From contig NZ_VSSR01000090.1 in the NCBI RefSeq assembly GCF_008123515.1, positions 1 through 36,086 of the forward strand: a DNA stretch of 36,086 nucleotides. The letters run 5' to 3'. The notes below the pieces were generated by a model. That model ran no database searches and was not told where the DNA came from. It worked only from the letters and a program-made list of their open reading frames with translations. The position numbers and the translations under genes are program-made. The number at the start of each line of letters is the position of its first letter. Positions within the stretch are counted from its first letter, which is position 1. Shown one piece after another: positions 22,902 to 31,176 of this stretch. This stretch comes from Bradyrhizobium cytisi. Lineage in GTDB: Bacteria; Pseudomonadota; Alphaproteobacteria; Rhizobiales; Xanthobacteraceae.

Positions 22902-22948
22902 GTCGGCCTCGAGCGTGCGCGGACTAGTGGAACAACAGCTGGCGCCAT
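22844..22948 (-). CDS. Possible 34-residue leader frame overlapping pta
   Basis: An ATG at 22948 with AAGGAG five bases upstream, the best ribosome site in this region, opens a 34-residue frame (MAPAVVPLVRARSRP...). It overlaps the start of pta in a different frame and ends at 22844. It may be a leader peptide that couples translation. Alternatively, the ribosome site belongs to a pta start disturbed by an indel. Composition alone does not support a functional peptide. Confidence 0.25.
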   Translation of the reverse strand: MAPAVVPLVRARSRPTCRMPARMPKPAVRASTTL

Positions 22949-22963
22949 GAAGCTCCTTCAAGA

Positions 22964-22977
22964 TTGATTTAGATCAA
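22964..22977. promoter_or_regulatory. FNR/FixK box between pta-ackA and pfl operons
   Basis: TTGAT-TTAG-ATCAA is a perfect match to the FNR/FixK consensus TTGAT-N4-ATCAA. The palindrome centre is about 70 bases from both the pta ATG (22901) and the pflB ATG (23042), so one dimer site could activate both transcripts when oxygen is low. The regulator (FixK2, FnrN/AadR type) is not encoded in this window. Confidence 0.85.
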
Positions 22978-23041
22978 CGATGCCGCCCCTCGGCGGATCT
23001 CACCATTGACCACCCAAGAAGATGCCGATGGGAGGCTCAAC

Positions 23042-25312
23042 ATGAAATCAGGCGCCGCGCTCAAGATGGAACACGACAGCGCAGACGGTTGGAGCGGGTT
23101 CGTGCCGGGTCATTGGCAGACCTCGATCGATGTGCGCGACTTCATCGTTCGGAACGTCACGCCGTTTACAGGCGACGAGGATTTCCTTGCCGGTCCCTCC
23201 CAGCGCACCAAGGATGTATGGGCGAAGCTGCAGCCTTATTTCGCGGACGAGCGGAAGAAGGGCGTGCTCGCCGTGGATGCGAAGAACCCCTCCAACATGC
23301 TCGCGCACGAGCCAGGATACATCGATCGTGACAACGAGATCGTCGTAGGCCTCCAGACTGACCAGCCGTTCAAGCGAGCGATCTTCCCCTACGGAGGGCT
23401 TCGCATGGTCGAGGCGGGGCTGAAGGCTGCGGGTTTCGAGCCGGATGCGGCGGTGCACGAGGCGTTCACCAAGTACCGGAAGTCCCACAATGACGGCGTG
23501 TTCGACGCCTACACGCCGGAGATCATGGCCTGCCGCAGGTCGGGGATCATCACCGGCCTCCCGGACGCCTACGGGCGTGGTCGAATCATCGGCGATTACC
23601 GGCGGGTCGCGCTCTACGGAGTCGACCGCCTGCTGGGGGCGAAGCGCGCCGAGCGGGCGCAGATCGACGACATGTGGCCGACCGACGAAATCATCCGGAC
23701 CCGCGAGGAGCTTGCCGAGCAGGTGCGCGCGCTGGAGGATCTGCGCGAGATGGCCAACCGCTACGGCCACGACATCTCCAAGCCGGCCGCGAACGCTCAG
23801 GAGGCCTTCCAGTGGACCTATTTCGCCTATCTCGGCGCGATCAAGGAAGCGAACGGCGCCGCGATGTCCATAGGCCGGATATCGAGCTTCCTCGACATCT
23901 ACATCGAGCGCGACCTGAAGGCGGGCATGCTCGACGAGGCGCGGGCCCAGGAGCTCTGGGACCAATTGGTGCAGAAGCTGCGCATCGTCCGCTTCTTGCG
24001 AACGCCGGATTACGACGCGCTGTTCTCGGGTGATCCCTACTGGGCGACGGAATGCGTAGGCGGAATGGATCTCGACGGCCGCGCGTTGGTGACCAAGAGC
24101 AGCTACCGGATGCTGCACACGCTCTACAATCTCGGCCCTGCGCCCGAGCCGAACATCACGGTGTTATGGTCGAAGCACATGCCGCCTCCGTTCAAACGCT
24201 ACTGCGTGAAGGTTAGCAAGGACACCTCCTCGCTGCAGTACGAAAACGACGATCTGATGCGCCCCTTCTGGGGGGACGACTACGGCATCGCCTGCTGCGT
24301 CTCGGCTATGCGACTTGGCAAGCAGATGCAGTTCTTCGGTGCCCGCGTGAATTTGGCGAAGGCCTTGCTTTACGCGATCAACGGCGGCCGCGACGAGGTG
24401 TCGGGCGACCAGATCGCGCCCCAGACCATGCCGGTCACAAGCGAGTTCCTCGACTACGACGAGGTCATGGCCAAGTTCGACATCACCATGGAATGGTTGG
24501 CCAAGACCTACGTCCACGCCATGAACTGCATCCACTACATGCACGACAAGTATTTCTACGAGCGCCTCGAGATGGCGCTGCACGACCGCGATATCCTGCG
24601 CACCATGGCGTTCGGGATTGCCGGGCTTTCGGTGGTGGCCGACAGCCTCAGCGCGATGAAGTACGGCAAGATCCGGGTCATGCGGGACGAGACCGGTCTG
24701 GTCGTGGACTACCAGAACGTCGACAATACCGCGACGCCGCAGTTCGGCAACAACGACGACAAGGTCGACATGATCGCCTCGGACATCGTCACGAGCTTCA
24801 TGGAGAAGATCCGCAAGCACCCGACCTACCGCAACGCCACGCATACTCAGAGCGTGCTCACGATCACTTCCAACGTGGTGTATGGCAAGGCGACGGGAAA
24901 CACCCCTGATGGCCGCCGGAAGGGCGAGCCGTTCGGTCCCGGCGCCAATCCGATGCACGGCCGTGATAGCCACGGCTGGCTCGCCTCCTGCCTGTCGGTC
25001 GCCAAGCTTCCTTACAAGGACGCGCAGGATGGTATCAGCTACACCGTGTCGGTCGCGCCGCAGAAGGCTCACCTGTCGGAAAATGAGCTGGTCGACGAAG
25101 CGGTGAAGGCCTTCGATGTCTATTTCGACCGGGGCGGTTTCCATATGAACCTCAACGTGATCGACAAGGAGACGCTCGAGGATGCGATGAAGAACCCCGA
25201 CAAGTATCCGCAGCTCACCATCCGGGTTTCGGGCTATGCCGTGAACTTCGTCCGTTTGACGCCGGAGCAACAGCACGACGTCATCAGCCGCACCTTCCAT
25301 GGCCAGATATGA
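23042..25312 (+). CDS. pflB: Pyruvate formate-lyase
   Basis: Converts pyruvate + CoA to acetyl-CoA + formate by a glycyl radical mechanism in anoxic cells. 756 residues from the ATG at 23042 with GGAGG six bases upstream (E. coli PflB 760). The active-site pair C418-C419 lies in GIACCVSAM, at the same numbers as in E. coli. The glycyl radical site is Gly731 in RVSGYAVNF, followed by the standard LTPEQQHDVISRTFHGQI end. Pyruvate-specific rather than glycerol or choline lyase identity follows from the CCVS pair and the near-identity to classical PFL. The stop overlaps the pflA start as ATGA. Oxygen would cleave the radical enzyme, in line with the FNR-type box upstream. Confidence 0.97.
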   Translation: MKSGAALKMEHDSADGWSGFVPGHWQTSIDVRDFIVRNVTPFTGDEDFLAGPSQRTKDVWAKLQPYFADERKKGVLAVDAKNPSNMLAHEPGYIDRDNEIVVGLQTDQPFKRAIFPYGGLRMVEAGLKAAGFEPDAAVHEAFTKYRKSHNDGVFDAYTPEIMACRRSGIITGLPDAYGRGRIIGDYRRVALYGVDRLLGAKRAERAQIDDMWPTDEIIRTREELAEQVRALEDLREMANRYGHDISKPAANAQEAFQWTYFAYLGAIKEANGAAMSIGRISSFLDIYIERDLKAGMLDEARAQELWDQLVQKLRIVRFLRTPDYDALFSGDPYWATECVGGMDLDGRALVTKSSYRMLHTLYNLGPAPEPNITVLWSKHMPPPFKRYCVKVSKDTSSLQYENDDLMRPFWGDDYGIACCVSAMRLGKQMQFFGARVNLAKALLYAINGGRDEVSGDQIAPQTMPVTSEFLDYDEVMAKFDITMEWLAKTYVHAMNCIHYMHDKYFYERLEMALHDRDILRTMAFGIAGLSVVADSLSAMKYGKIRVMRDETGLVVDYQNVDNTATPQFGNNDDKVDMIASDIVTSFMEKIRKHPTYRNATHTQSVLTITSNVVYGKATGNTPDGRRKGEPFGPGANPMHGRDSHGWLASCLSVAKLPYKDAQDGISYTVSVAPQKAHLSENELVDEAVKAFDVYFDRGGFHMNLNVIDKETLEDAMKNPDKYPQLTIRVSGYAVNFVRLTPEQQHDVISRTFHGQI

Positions 25313-26172
25313 GCCGGGCCGCCATGTCGACGCCCCGAGGTGCGGCCAGGCAGACAGAGGAGCTGAAGGCGGGCAGCCGACACGACCTGCGGGTCGGCCT
25401 TTCTCCGGACGCGCCGGCGGACGACGACGTCAAGGACGAGCGAGGCACCTTCGGCTACTGCCATTCCTACGAGACCTCGTCGCGCTACGACGGTCCGGGA
25501 CTGCGGGTGGTGCTATTCGTGTCCGGCTGTCTCCTTCGCTGCACCTATTGCCACAACCCGGACACCTGGCACCTCAAGGACGGCACCCATGTGTCAGTCG
25601 ACCAGGTGCTGCGCCGTCTGGAAGGCTTCGCGCCGTCGATCAATGCGCTGGGCGGCGGCCTGACTGTATCCGGTGGCGAGCCGATGGTGCAGATCGCCTT
25701 CACCAGGCTCATCTTGGCGGGGGCCCGGAGGATGGGGCTACACACTGCGATCCAGACCTCCGGCTTCCTGGGAGACCGCGCCGACGATGCCTTCCTGTCG
25801 GAGGTCGATCTCGTGCTTCTGGACATCAAGAGCTCGGATCCAGAGACGTACCGGCGTGTTACAGGGCGGGATCTGGCGCCCACGGTTCGCTTTGCCGAAC
25901 GTCTTGCGGCCATGTCAAAACCGGTGTGGGTGCGATTTACGCTCGTGCCGGGCGAGACGGATGATCCAGCCAACGTCGAGGGTATCGCCCGCCTCGTCGC
26001 ACCGATGAAGAACGTCGAATGGGTCGAGGTCCAACCCTTCCATCAGATGGGCGCTTTCAAATGGGAGGCGATGGGACTGCCGTACAAGCTCGCCGCCACG
26101 CCACCGGCAAGTAAGGAGCTCGTGAATCGCGTGATCGGTCAGTTCCGTGACGCGGGTTGCAACGTGCGTTGA
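25309..26172 (+). CDS. pflA: Pyruvate formate-lyase activating enzyme
   Basis: A radical SAM enzyme that abstracts hydrogen from the PflB glycine (Gly731). 287 residues; the [4Fe-4S] motif C74-x3-C78-x2-C81 lies in SGCLLRCTYCHNPDTW, followed by GGGLTVSGGEP, the SAM-binding GGE motif. DIKSSDPETYRRVTG and RFTLVPGETDD are typical of PflA. It is about 40 residues longer than E. coli PflA because of an N-terminal extension (1-45) rich in Asp/Arg. An alternative start at 25324 would not remove it. The ATG overlaps the pflB stop, so the two are co-translated. Confidence 0.95.
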   Translation: MSRAAMSTPRGAARQTEELKAGSRHDLRVGLSPDAPADDDVKDERGTFGYCHSYETSSRYDGPGLRVVLFVSGCLLRCTYCHNPDTWHLKDGTHVSVDQVLRRLEGFAPSINALGGGLTVSGGEPMVQIAFTRLILAGARRMGLHTAIQTSGFLGDRADDAFLSEVDLVLLDIKSSDPETYRRVTGRDLAPTVRFAERLAAMSKPVWVRFTLVPGETDDPANVEGIARLVAPMKNVEWVEVQPFHQMGAFKWEAMGLPYKLAATPPASKELVNRVIGQFRDAGCNVR

Positions 26173-26203
26173 TAAGAGGGAGCCGGCGGGGCCGGGAGCG
26201 AAC

Positions 26204-27805
26204 ATGCTGGATCTTGCGCGCGACATCATCGGAAGCCAGCCGATCCTGACGGCGTTCCTCGCGATTGGCCTCGGCTATCTGGTCGGCCAGATCAGCGTCG
26301 CGGGCTTCTCGCTCGGTGTGGGAGCGGTCCTGTTCGTAGGCCTGGCCATCGGCGCGTTCGCGCCGAAGGCCCAGATCATCGGCCCGATCGGCCTCACCGG
26401 GCTAATCATGTTTCTGTACGGTATCGGCATTCTGTACGGACGCCAGTTCTTCGAAGGCATCTTCGGTTCCGGACAGAAGTACAACCTTTTGGCGCTGGTC
26501 GCCTGTCTGGCGGGCCTGGCGGTCGCGCTCGGACTCGGACACGTCTTCGGAATCAGGCTCGGACACACGCTCGGCCTCTATGCCGGGTCGATGACCAGCA
26601 CCGCCTCGCTGCAGGCGGCGCTTGACGTGATGAAGAACAAGGATCCGTCCATCGGCTACTCGATCGCCTATCCATTCGGCGTCCTCGGGCCCATTCTCTG
26701 CATCTACTTCATGACCCGCCGGGTGAAGCCGAAATTTCCCGCCAAGACGCAGCGTTTCCACATGGGCGAGATCGCGATCGGCGAGAGCTTCGCCGGACAA
26801 ACCCTGGGCGACGTGATGTCCGGACCGCTCGGAAGCGTGCAGGTGACCATGCTGCGCCAGGACGGCCGCAACTTCGTGCCGTCTGCTAACGCCGTACTCG
26901 CCGCAGGCGATGCGGTTATGGTGAGCGCGGAGCGACAGGAGGACATCGCTCAGGCCGCAGCCCAGGTGGGCCGGCTGGAGCCCGGACGGCTCGCCAGCGA
27001 CCGGGCCGACCTCGACTACATCCGCGTCTTTGTCGGCAAGGCATCTGTCGTCGGCGTGCCGCTCTCGAACTTGCCGATGCCAGCTGGCTATCCGACACAT
27101 CTTCTGCACGTGCGGCGCTACGACGCGGACCTGGTGCCTGCGCCGGATCTGATGCTCGAGTTCGGAGACCGGGTCGGCGTGCTGACGCCGCCCGATAAGA
27201 AGGAGGAGATCCGGCGCCATTTCGGCGACACGGTGAAGGCGGCAGCCGAGTTCAGCTACGTCTCGCTGGGGCTCGGCATGGTGATGGGCGTGCTCCTCGG
27301 GCTCATTCCCATTCCGATCCCGGGCATCGGCGTCGTCACTCTCGGCATCGGGGGCGGCCCGCTGATCGTCGCGCTCATCCTCGGCAGGCTGCGCCGCACC
27401 GGCCCGATGCTGTGGACGATGCCCCTCCCGGCCAACATAGTGCTGCGCAACTTCGGCCTCGCGATGTTCCTCGCCACCGTCGGCGTCAACGCGGGGCAGC
27501 CGTTTGTCCGGACCGTGTCCGAATCGGGGTTCACGATGCTGTTCATCGGCGTCGCGGTGCTCCTGACCACCGTCGCCATCGTGCTTCTGGTCGGCCACTA
27601 CGTCATGAGGATTCCCTACGACGACCTCGTCGGCGTCGCTTCCGGCGCGACCGGAAATCCGGCCATCCTAGTGTATTCGACCAAAATGGCGCCGACCGAA
27701 CGCCCCGACATCGGCTACGCCATGATCTTCCCGTCGATGACGCTGGTGAAGGTGCTCGCCGCGCAGATCGTCGGCCTGCTCGCGGGCGGCGGCGCGGCCG
27801 GCTGA
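26204..27805 (+). CDS. AspT/YidE-family membrane transporter
   Basis: 533 residues from the ATG at 26204 (GGGAG upstream). Two membrane halves of about five helices each (about 10-175 and 365-530) show the AspT/YidE duplication, with GLYAGSMTSTASLQAALD and GVASGATGNPAILVYSTK as equivalent signatures. Between them lie two RCK_C/TrkA_C-type cytoplasmic domains (about 195-275 and 285-360). Known members exchange aspartate for alanine (AspT) or export succinate (SucE1 of Corynebacterium). Placed between pflA and the formate channel, a role in exporting a fermentation acid such as succinate is attractive but unproven. It lies 31 bases after pflA and 11 before focA. Confidence 0.85.
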   Translation: MLDLARDIIGSQPILTAFLAIGLGYLVGQISVAGFSLGVGAVLFVGLAIGAFAPKAQIIGPIGLTGLIMFLYGIGILYGRQFFEGIFGSGQKYNLLALVACLAGLAVALGLGHVFGIRLGHTLGLYAGSMTSTASLQAALDVMKNKDPSIGYSIAYPFGVLGPILCIYFMTRRVKPKFPAKTQRFHMGEIAIGESFAGQTLGDVMSGPLGSVQVTMLRQDGRNFVPSANAVLAAGDAVMVSAERQEDIAQAAAQVGRLEPGRLASDRADLDYIRVFVGKASVVGVPLSNLPMPAGYPTHLLHVRRYDADLVPAPDLMLEFGDRVGVLTPPDKKEEIRRHFGDTVKAAAEFSYVSLGLGMVMGVLLGLIPIPIPGIGVVTLGIGGGPLIVALILGRLRRTGPMLWTMPLPANIVLRNFGLAMFLATVGVNAGQPFVRTVSESGFTMLFIGVAVLLTTVAIVLLVGHYVMRIPYDDLVGVASGATGNPAILVYSTKMAPTERPDIGYAMIFPSMTLVKVLAAQIVGLLAGGGAAG

Positions 27806-27816
27806 GGAGCCTGGGG

Positions 27817-28686
27817 ATGTCGGACCGAGCGCCCGCGCCGCAGCCCGCGATCTTCAATCTTCAGGCCTTCAGCCCGGCCGAGATCAAGGAGGCGGTTGAG
27901 AAGGTCGGGGTCAAGAAGGCGCAGCTGCCGTTCGCGGCATCCCTGATGCTCGCGGTGGTCGCCGGCGGCGGGGTGGGCTTCGGCGCACTTTACTATACCA
28001 TCATCGCCTCCGATCCTACGCTGGGCTTTGCGGCGACGCGGCTGCTCGGCGGGCTCGCCTTTACACTCGGTCTGGTGCTCGTGCTGGTCGGCGGCGCCGA
28101 ACTGTTCACCGGCAACAATCTGATCGTGATGGCTTGGGCCAGCGGCAAGGTCTCGACGTTGACAATGCTACGCAACTGGACCGTGATCTTTATCGGCAAC
28201 TTCCTCGGCGCTCTCGGCCTGGTCGTCCTGGTTTTCCTATCTCACCACCTCGACATGAACGACGGGCGCGTTGGCCTGTCGGTGCTGAACACGGCCGCCG
28301 GCAAGATCCGGCCCGACGTCTTGTCGCTGTTCGTCAAGGGCATCTTGTGCAACGTGCTGGTCTGCGCGGCGGTCTGGCTCGCCTATGCCGGCCGGTCGGT
28401 CACCGACAAAATCGTGGCGGTGGTGCTGCCGGTCTCCGCCTTCATTGCGGCTGGCTTCGAGCATTGCGTCGCCAACATGTACTTCTTACCGCTCGCCTGG
28501 CTGCTGGTACGCATGGGGCACGCGCCGGAGGGGTTCGACAGCTCGGCGATCACCGCTACCGGGATCCTCCACAACCTCGTTCCGGTGACTCTCGGCAATG
28601 TCGTGGGCGGCGCCGGCATGGTCGGCATCGCGTACTGGACGATCTACCGTGCGGCATTCGGCAAGGAGCAACTTGGCGGCAAGTAG
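27817..28686 (+). CDS. focA: Formate/nitrite channel (FocA/FNT family)
   Basis: 289 residues from the ATG at 27817 with AGGAG eight bases upstream. Six membrane helices are expected. The FNT signature segments are visible: GGAELFTGNNLIVMAWASGK, the second-half KGILCNVLVCAAVW, and GFEHCVANMYFLPLAWLL with the conserved GFEH...N pattern around the pore histidine. FNT proteins form pentamers that pass formate, nitrite or hydrosulfide; linkage to pflBA argues for formate export and re-entry. The name focA is given by family and context; substrate selectivity was not established. Confidence 0.9.
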   Translation: MSDRAPAPQPAIFNLQAFSPAEIKEAVEKVGVKKAQLPFAASLMLAVVAGGGVGFGALYYTIIASDPTLGFAATRLLGGLAFTLGLVLVLVGGAELFTGNNLIVMAWASGKVSTLTMLRNWTVIFIGNFLGALGLVVLVFLSHHLDMNDGRVGLSVLNTAAGKIRPDVLSLFVKGILCNVLVCAAVWLAYAGRSVTDKIVAVVLPVSAFIAAGFEHCVANMYFLPLAWLLVRMGHAPEGFDSSAITATGILHNLVPVTLGNVVGGAGMVGIAYWTIYRAAFGKEQLGGK

Positions 28687-28726
28687 ATACCGGATTTGGA
28701 AAACCTCGAGCAAAAGGATCATGGTC

Positions 28727-29782
28727 ATGCCGCTGCGGAATGCCGACTGGGAGCCGAACCGAGAGATACCCGTAGGCAAGGGAGCCACTCTTCAGCAGTT
28801 CTTCGCCGTCTCCGGCAAAGACCGCTTCGAGATCAGCGTCGCGCCATGGGGTGAGGGTCAACTCAAGGTGAACGGCGAGGAGATCGCCAGGACCGCAGAG
28901 GCCAAAGACCGGAGCCAAGCCTTCGCGACCCTGAAGCAGGCGGCGCAGCGCTATGCGCGCGGCGAGTCCCTAGACCAGCCGAAGAAAGGAAGGGCCCGCC
29001 TGATTCCTGCGGTCAAGGCCAAGCTGCTCGAGGGTAAGAAGGGACTGGTCGTGGGCATAGCGAATGACAAGTCAATTGCGTGGGGCTGCGCTGCGGCTTT
29101 CCGCGCCTTCGGCGCCGAACTCGCCGTCACCTACCTAAACGACAAAGCCAGGAAGCACGTCGAGCCGCTGGCGCATGCGCTCGAAGCTCCGATCGTCATG
29201 CCGCTCGATGCACAAGTCCCAGGCCAGATGGAGGCGGTCTTCGAGCGCATCGGCAAGGAGTGGGGCAGCCTGGATTTCGTGGTGCACTCGATCGCCTTCG
29301 CGCCGAAGGAAACGCTTCAAGGCCGGGTCATCGACGTGCCGCTGGACGGCTTCCTGACCACCATGCACGTGTCCTGCTGGACTTTCCTGCGCATGGCCAA
29401 GCTCGCCGAACCTCTGATGAAGAAGGGCGGCACCCTCTTCACGATGACCTACTATGGCAGCCGCGCAGTGGTGAGGAACTACAATGTAATGGGCGTCGCT
29501 AAAGCGGCGCTGGAGAGCGCGGTGAGGTACGCATCCGCAGAACTTGGCCCGAAGGGCATCAGGGTACACGCGATATCTCCGGGGCCTTTGGCGACCCGCG
29601 CCGCGTCAGGCATTCCTGAGTTCGACAAGCTGCTCGAGAAGGCCAAAGCCAAGGCGCCGGCGCGTAGCCTTGTGAGCATCGAGGACGTCGGCGCTGCCAC
29701 CGCCTTCCTCGCACACGACGTTGCGAGGCTCATTACCGGGGATACCATCTATATCGACGGCGGATACCACGTGGTCGACTGA
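28727..29782 (+). CDS. Enoyl-ACP reductase FabI-like with N-terminal extension
   Basis: 351 residues. Residues about 100-351 form a FabI-type short-chain dehydrogenase: KGLVVGIANDKSIAWGCA (nucleotide binding), VVHSIAFAPKE, then Tyr242/243 and Tyr252-x6-Lys259 in NYNVMGVAK, HAISPGPLATRAASGI and ITGDTIYIDGGYHVVD. It would reduce 2-enoyl-ACP with NAD(P)H. Residues 1-99 are not part of FabI: KDRFEISVAPWGEGQLKVNG and AFATLKQAAQRYARGES, then a Lys-rich linker; I recognise no family. AAAGGA lies eight bases before the ATG at 28727; ATG 28721 is an alternative. FabI-like genes next to ack-pta occur in rhizobia (recollection). It is the last gene of the pfl operon, 40 bases after focA. Confidence 0.85.
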   Translation: MPLRNADWEPNREIPVGKGATLQQFFAVSGKDRFEISVAPWGEGQLKVNGEEIARTAEAKDRSQAFATLKQAAQRYARGESLDQPKKGRARLIPAVKAKLLEGKKGLVVGIANDKSIAWGCAAAFRAFGAELAVTYLNDKARKHVEPLAHALEAPIVMPLDAQVPGQMEAVFERIGKEWGSLDFVVHSIAFAPKETLQGRVIDVPLDGFLTTMHVSCWTFLRMAKLAEPLMKKGGTLFTMTYYGSRAVVRNYNVMGVAKAALESAVRYASAELGPKGIRVHAISPGPLATRAASGIPEFDKLLEKAKAKAPARSLVSIEDVGAATAFLAHDVARLITGDTIYIDGGYHVVD

Positions 29783-29914
29783 CTCATCGTCGGCGCTTTG
29801 CTCACGCTTTCAGGGCTACTGGCCGGCTTTTTTGACTTCAGTGGCGAGGCTTGAATCTCAAGGGGCCTGACTGGCTTGAAACCATTACCGCCTGTCATCG
29901 TACAAAGGACATGG

Positions 29915-30049
29915 ATGAACCTGAGGACGACCCGGGCAAAGACGCGCCGGAGTCTGAGCGATAACGCAGAGGCAACGCGACACTTTGCGGAGCGATACGC
30001 AGACGATCTGCGGAAGATCATGAGGAAGCTGCGAGGCCGCTCGAACTGA
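29915..30049 (+). CDS. Small basic protein
   Basis: 44 residues from the ATG at 29915 with AAAGGA upstream. The sequence begins MNLRTTRAKTRRSLSDNAEA and continues RHFAERYADDLRKIMRKLRG, a strongly basic helical peptide. An overlapping ATG at 29911 opens only a 16-codon frame. It may be an independent small gene downstream of the fabI-like gene. Function unknown. Confidence 0.4.
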   Translation: MNLRTTRAKTRRSLSDNAEATRHFAERYADDLRKIMRKLRGRSN

Positions 30050-30446
30050 GCTACCTTCCGTCTGTCGGAGCGGTCAAATATTCCTTTGGAGCGCAAAGGC
30101 CCGGTTTGATGGGGTTCTCTCCGGGCCTTCGGCTCCGCTTCGTCGGGCGTCGGTTCGGGATCAACTTAACCGTCGCAGACGAGACGCCGGCAACGAATAC
30201 AACCAAAGCCTGAGTCGGATGGTGAAATTGAGGCGCTTACTCGTCGCGCCAAGGGGGGCGACCGCCTGGCGTCGCGCACAGGGCCCGCCTCGGCGGGCCT
30301 GTATGACGGCACCGAAGCGAGGACAGCAGAACCTATCCGTCATCGCCGCTCGATCCGGGCGACGAGCGTCGAAATCAATAGCCTGTCACAAATTCGCGGC
30401 CGACACCTCAGGTCCATGTCGGCAGAAGAGTTATCGCCGTTTACCT
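30050..30446. other. Spacer with two strong hairpins
   Basis: No supported gene. AAGGCCCGG (30096-30104) pairs with CCGGGCCTT (30121-30129) around a 16-base loop, a candidate end-of-transcript structure for the genes to the left, though no T-run follows. A second, very stable hairpin GGCCCGCC-TC-GGCGGGCC lies at 30282-30299. Confidence 0.45.
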
Positions 30447-30545
30447 CTACGATACTAAGGAAAAGATAAGCAATGCCACCAGCACGACGTTGAACGTGCT
30501 CACCGCGAGCACGGCGACGTCAAAGACGCGGGTCAAGCTGATCAT
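30447..30545 (-). CDS. Possible 32-residue single-helix membrane protein
   Basis: An ATG at 30545 preceded by GGGGAAACACC opens MISLTRVFDVAVLAVSTFNV and continues VLVALLIFSLVS to a TAG at 30447. One hydrophobic helix covers most of the peptide. This is a typical size and shape of small membrane proteins, but the frame is short and could be a chance one. Confidence 0.35.
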   Translation of the reverse strand: MISLTRVFDVAVLAVSTFNVVLVALLIFSLVS

Positions 30546-30680
30546 GGTGTTTCCCCGACACCTCTACCGACTATTAAGAAGCTCTCGCCGCGCCAAGGAT
30601 GTCTATGCAGTTTGTGCCAGCTCACCCGACCATCACCGCCACCGCCGGACCTCGCGCCGCTCTCACCCCGTCGCTCACAT

Positions 30681-30962
30681 TCAGAAATCGGTGCGCGAGA
30701 AGCCAGCGCGATCCTCGATCACGAGACGCTGGCGAATATCCAGCCACCTTTCAAAGATAACACTGATGTCGTCCTCCCATCTCCACACAAGTCGACTTTT
30801 TGCAACTGTGAGAAAGCCGTCGAACGTGATGTAGAATTCTATCGGAAGCAGACCCATACCTTCAGCATGGATTTGGGCGTGTGTCCGGCTAACGCTGTAA
30901 GCCGCAATTCGTATTTCTCGGCCTTCAAAAAACAGCAGGCCATCTGTGGAGTGCTTGATCAT
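30681..30962 (-). CDS. PilZ-like single-domain protein
   Basis: 93 residues from the ATG at 30962, with GAGGAT six bases upstream. The pattern IRIAAYSVSRTHAQIHAEGM, PIEFYITFDGFLTVAKSRLV and WRWEDDISVIFERWLD matches the PilZ beta-barrel order (short strands, then L.W...D.I.V.F). The N-terminal RxxxR loop that binds cyclic di-GMP is not obvious (R19 area only), so ligand binding is doubtful. It lies about 215 bases from the second PilZ-type gene, in the same orientation. Confidence 0.55.
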   Translation of the reverse strand: MIKHSTDGLLFFEGREIRIAAYSVSRTHAQIHAEGMGLLPIEFYITFDGFLTVAKSRLVWRWEDDISVIFERWLDIRQRLVIEDRAGFSRTDF

Positions 30963-31176
30963 GTGCAATCCTCAGTCCGTAGCGGCGCTGGCTTTGGCAC
31001 TCTCAGGAACAGCATGTTTAAACAGCGCAGACGATATCGCTCTCTCTGCGTCGCTGGCAGCGAAAACACGATTCACGGTTAAAGGGCCATCTCTGGTAAA
31101 ATGGTCACGGCCTCGCGCAATGTCGCTTTGCTCATTGCGCGGTGCTCGGTGGCCAGAAGCGAAGCATGCTTCGGTG

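Noticed and set aside
23048..25300. Long antisense frames across pflB
   Set aside because: They mirror the high-GC codon bias of pflB on the other strand and have no independent support.
29846..29860. TTGAATCTCAA as an FNR site
   Set aside because: The spacing and half-sites do not fit TTGAT-N4-ATCAA.
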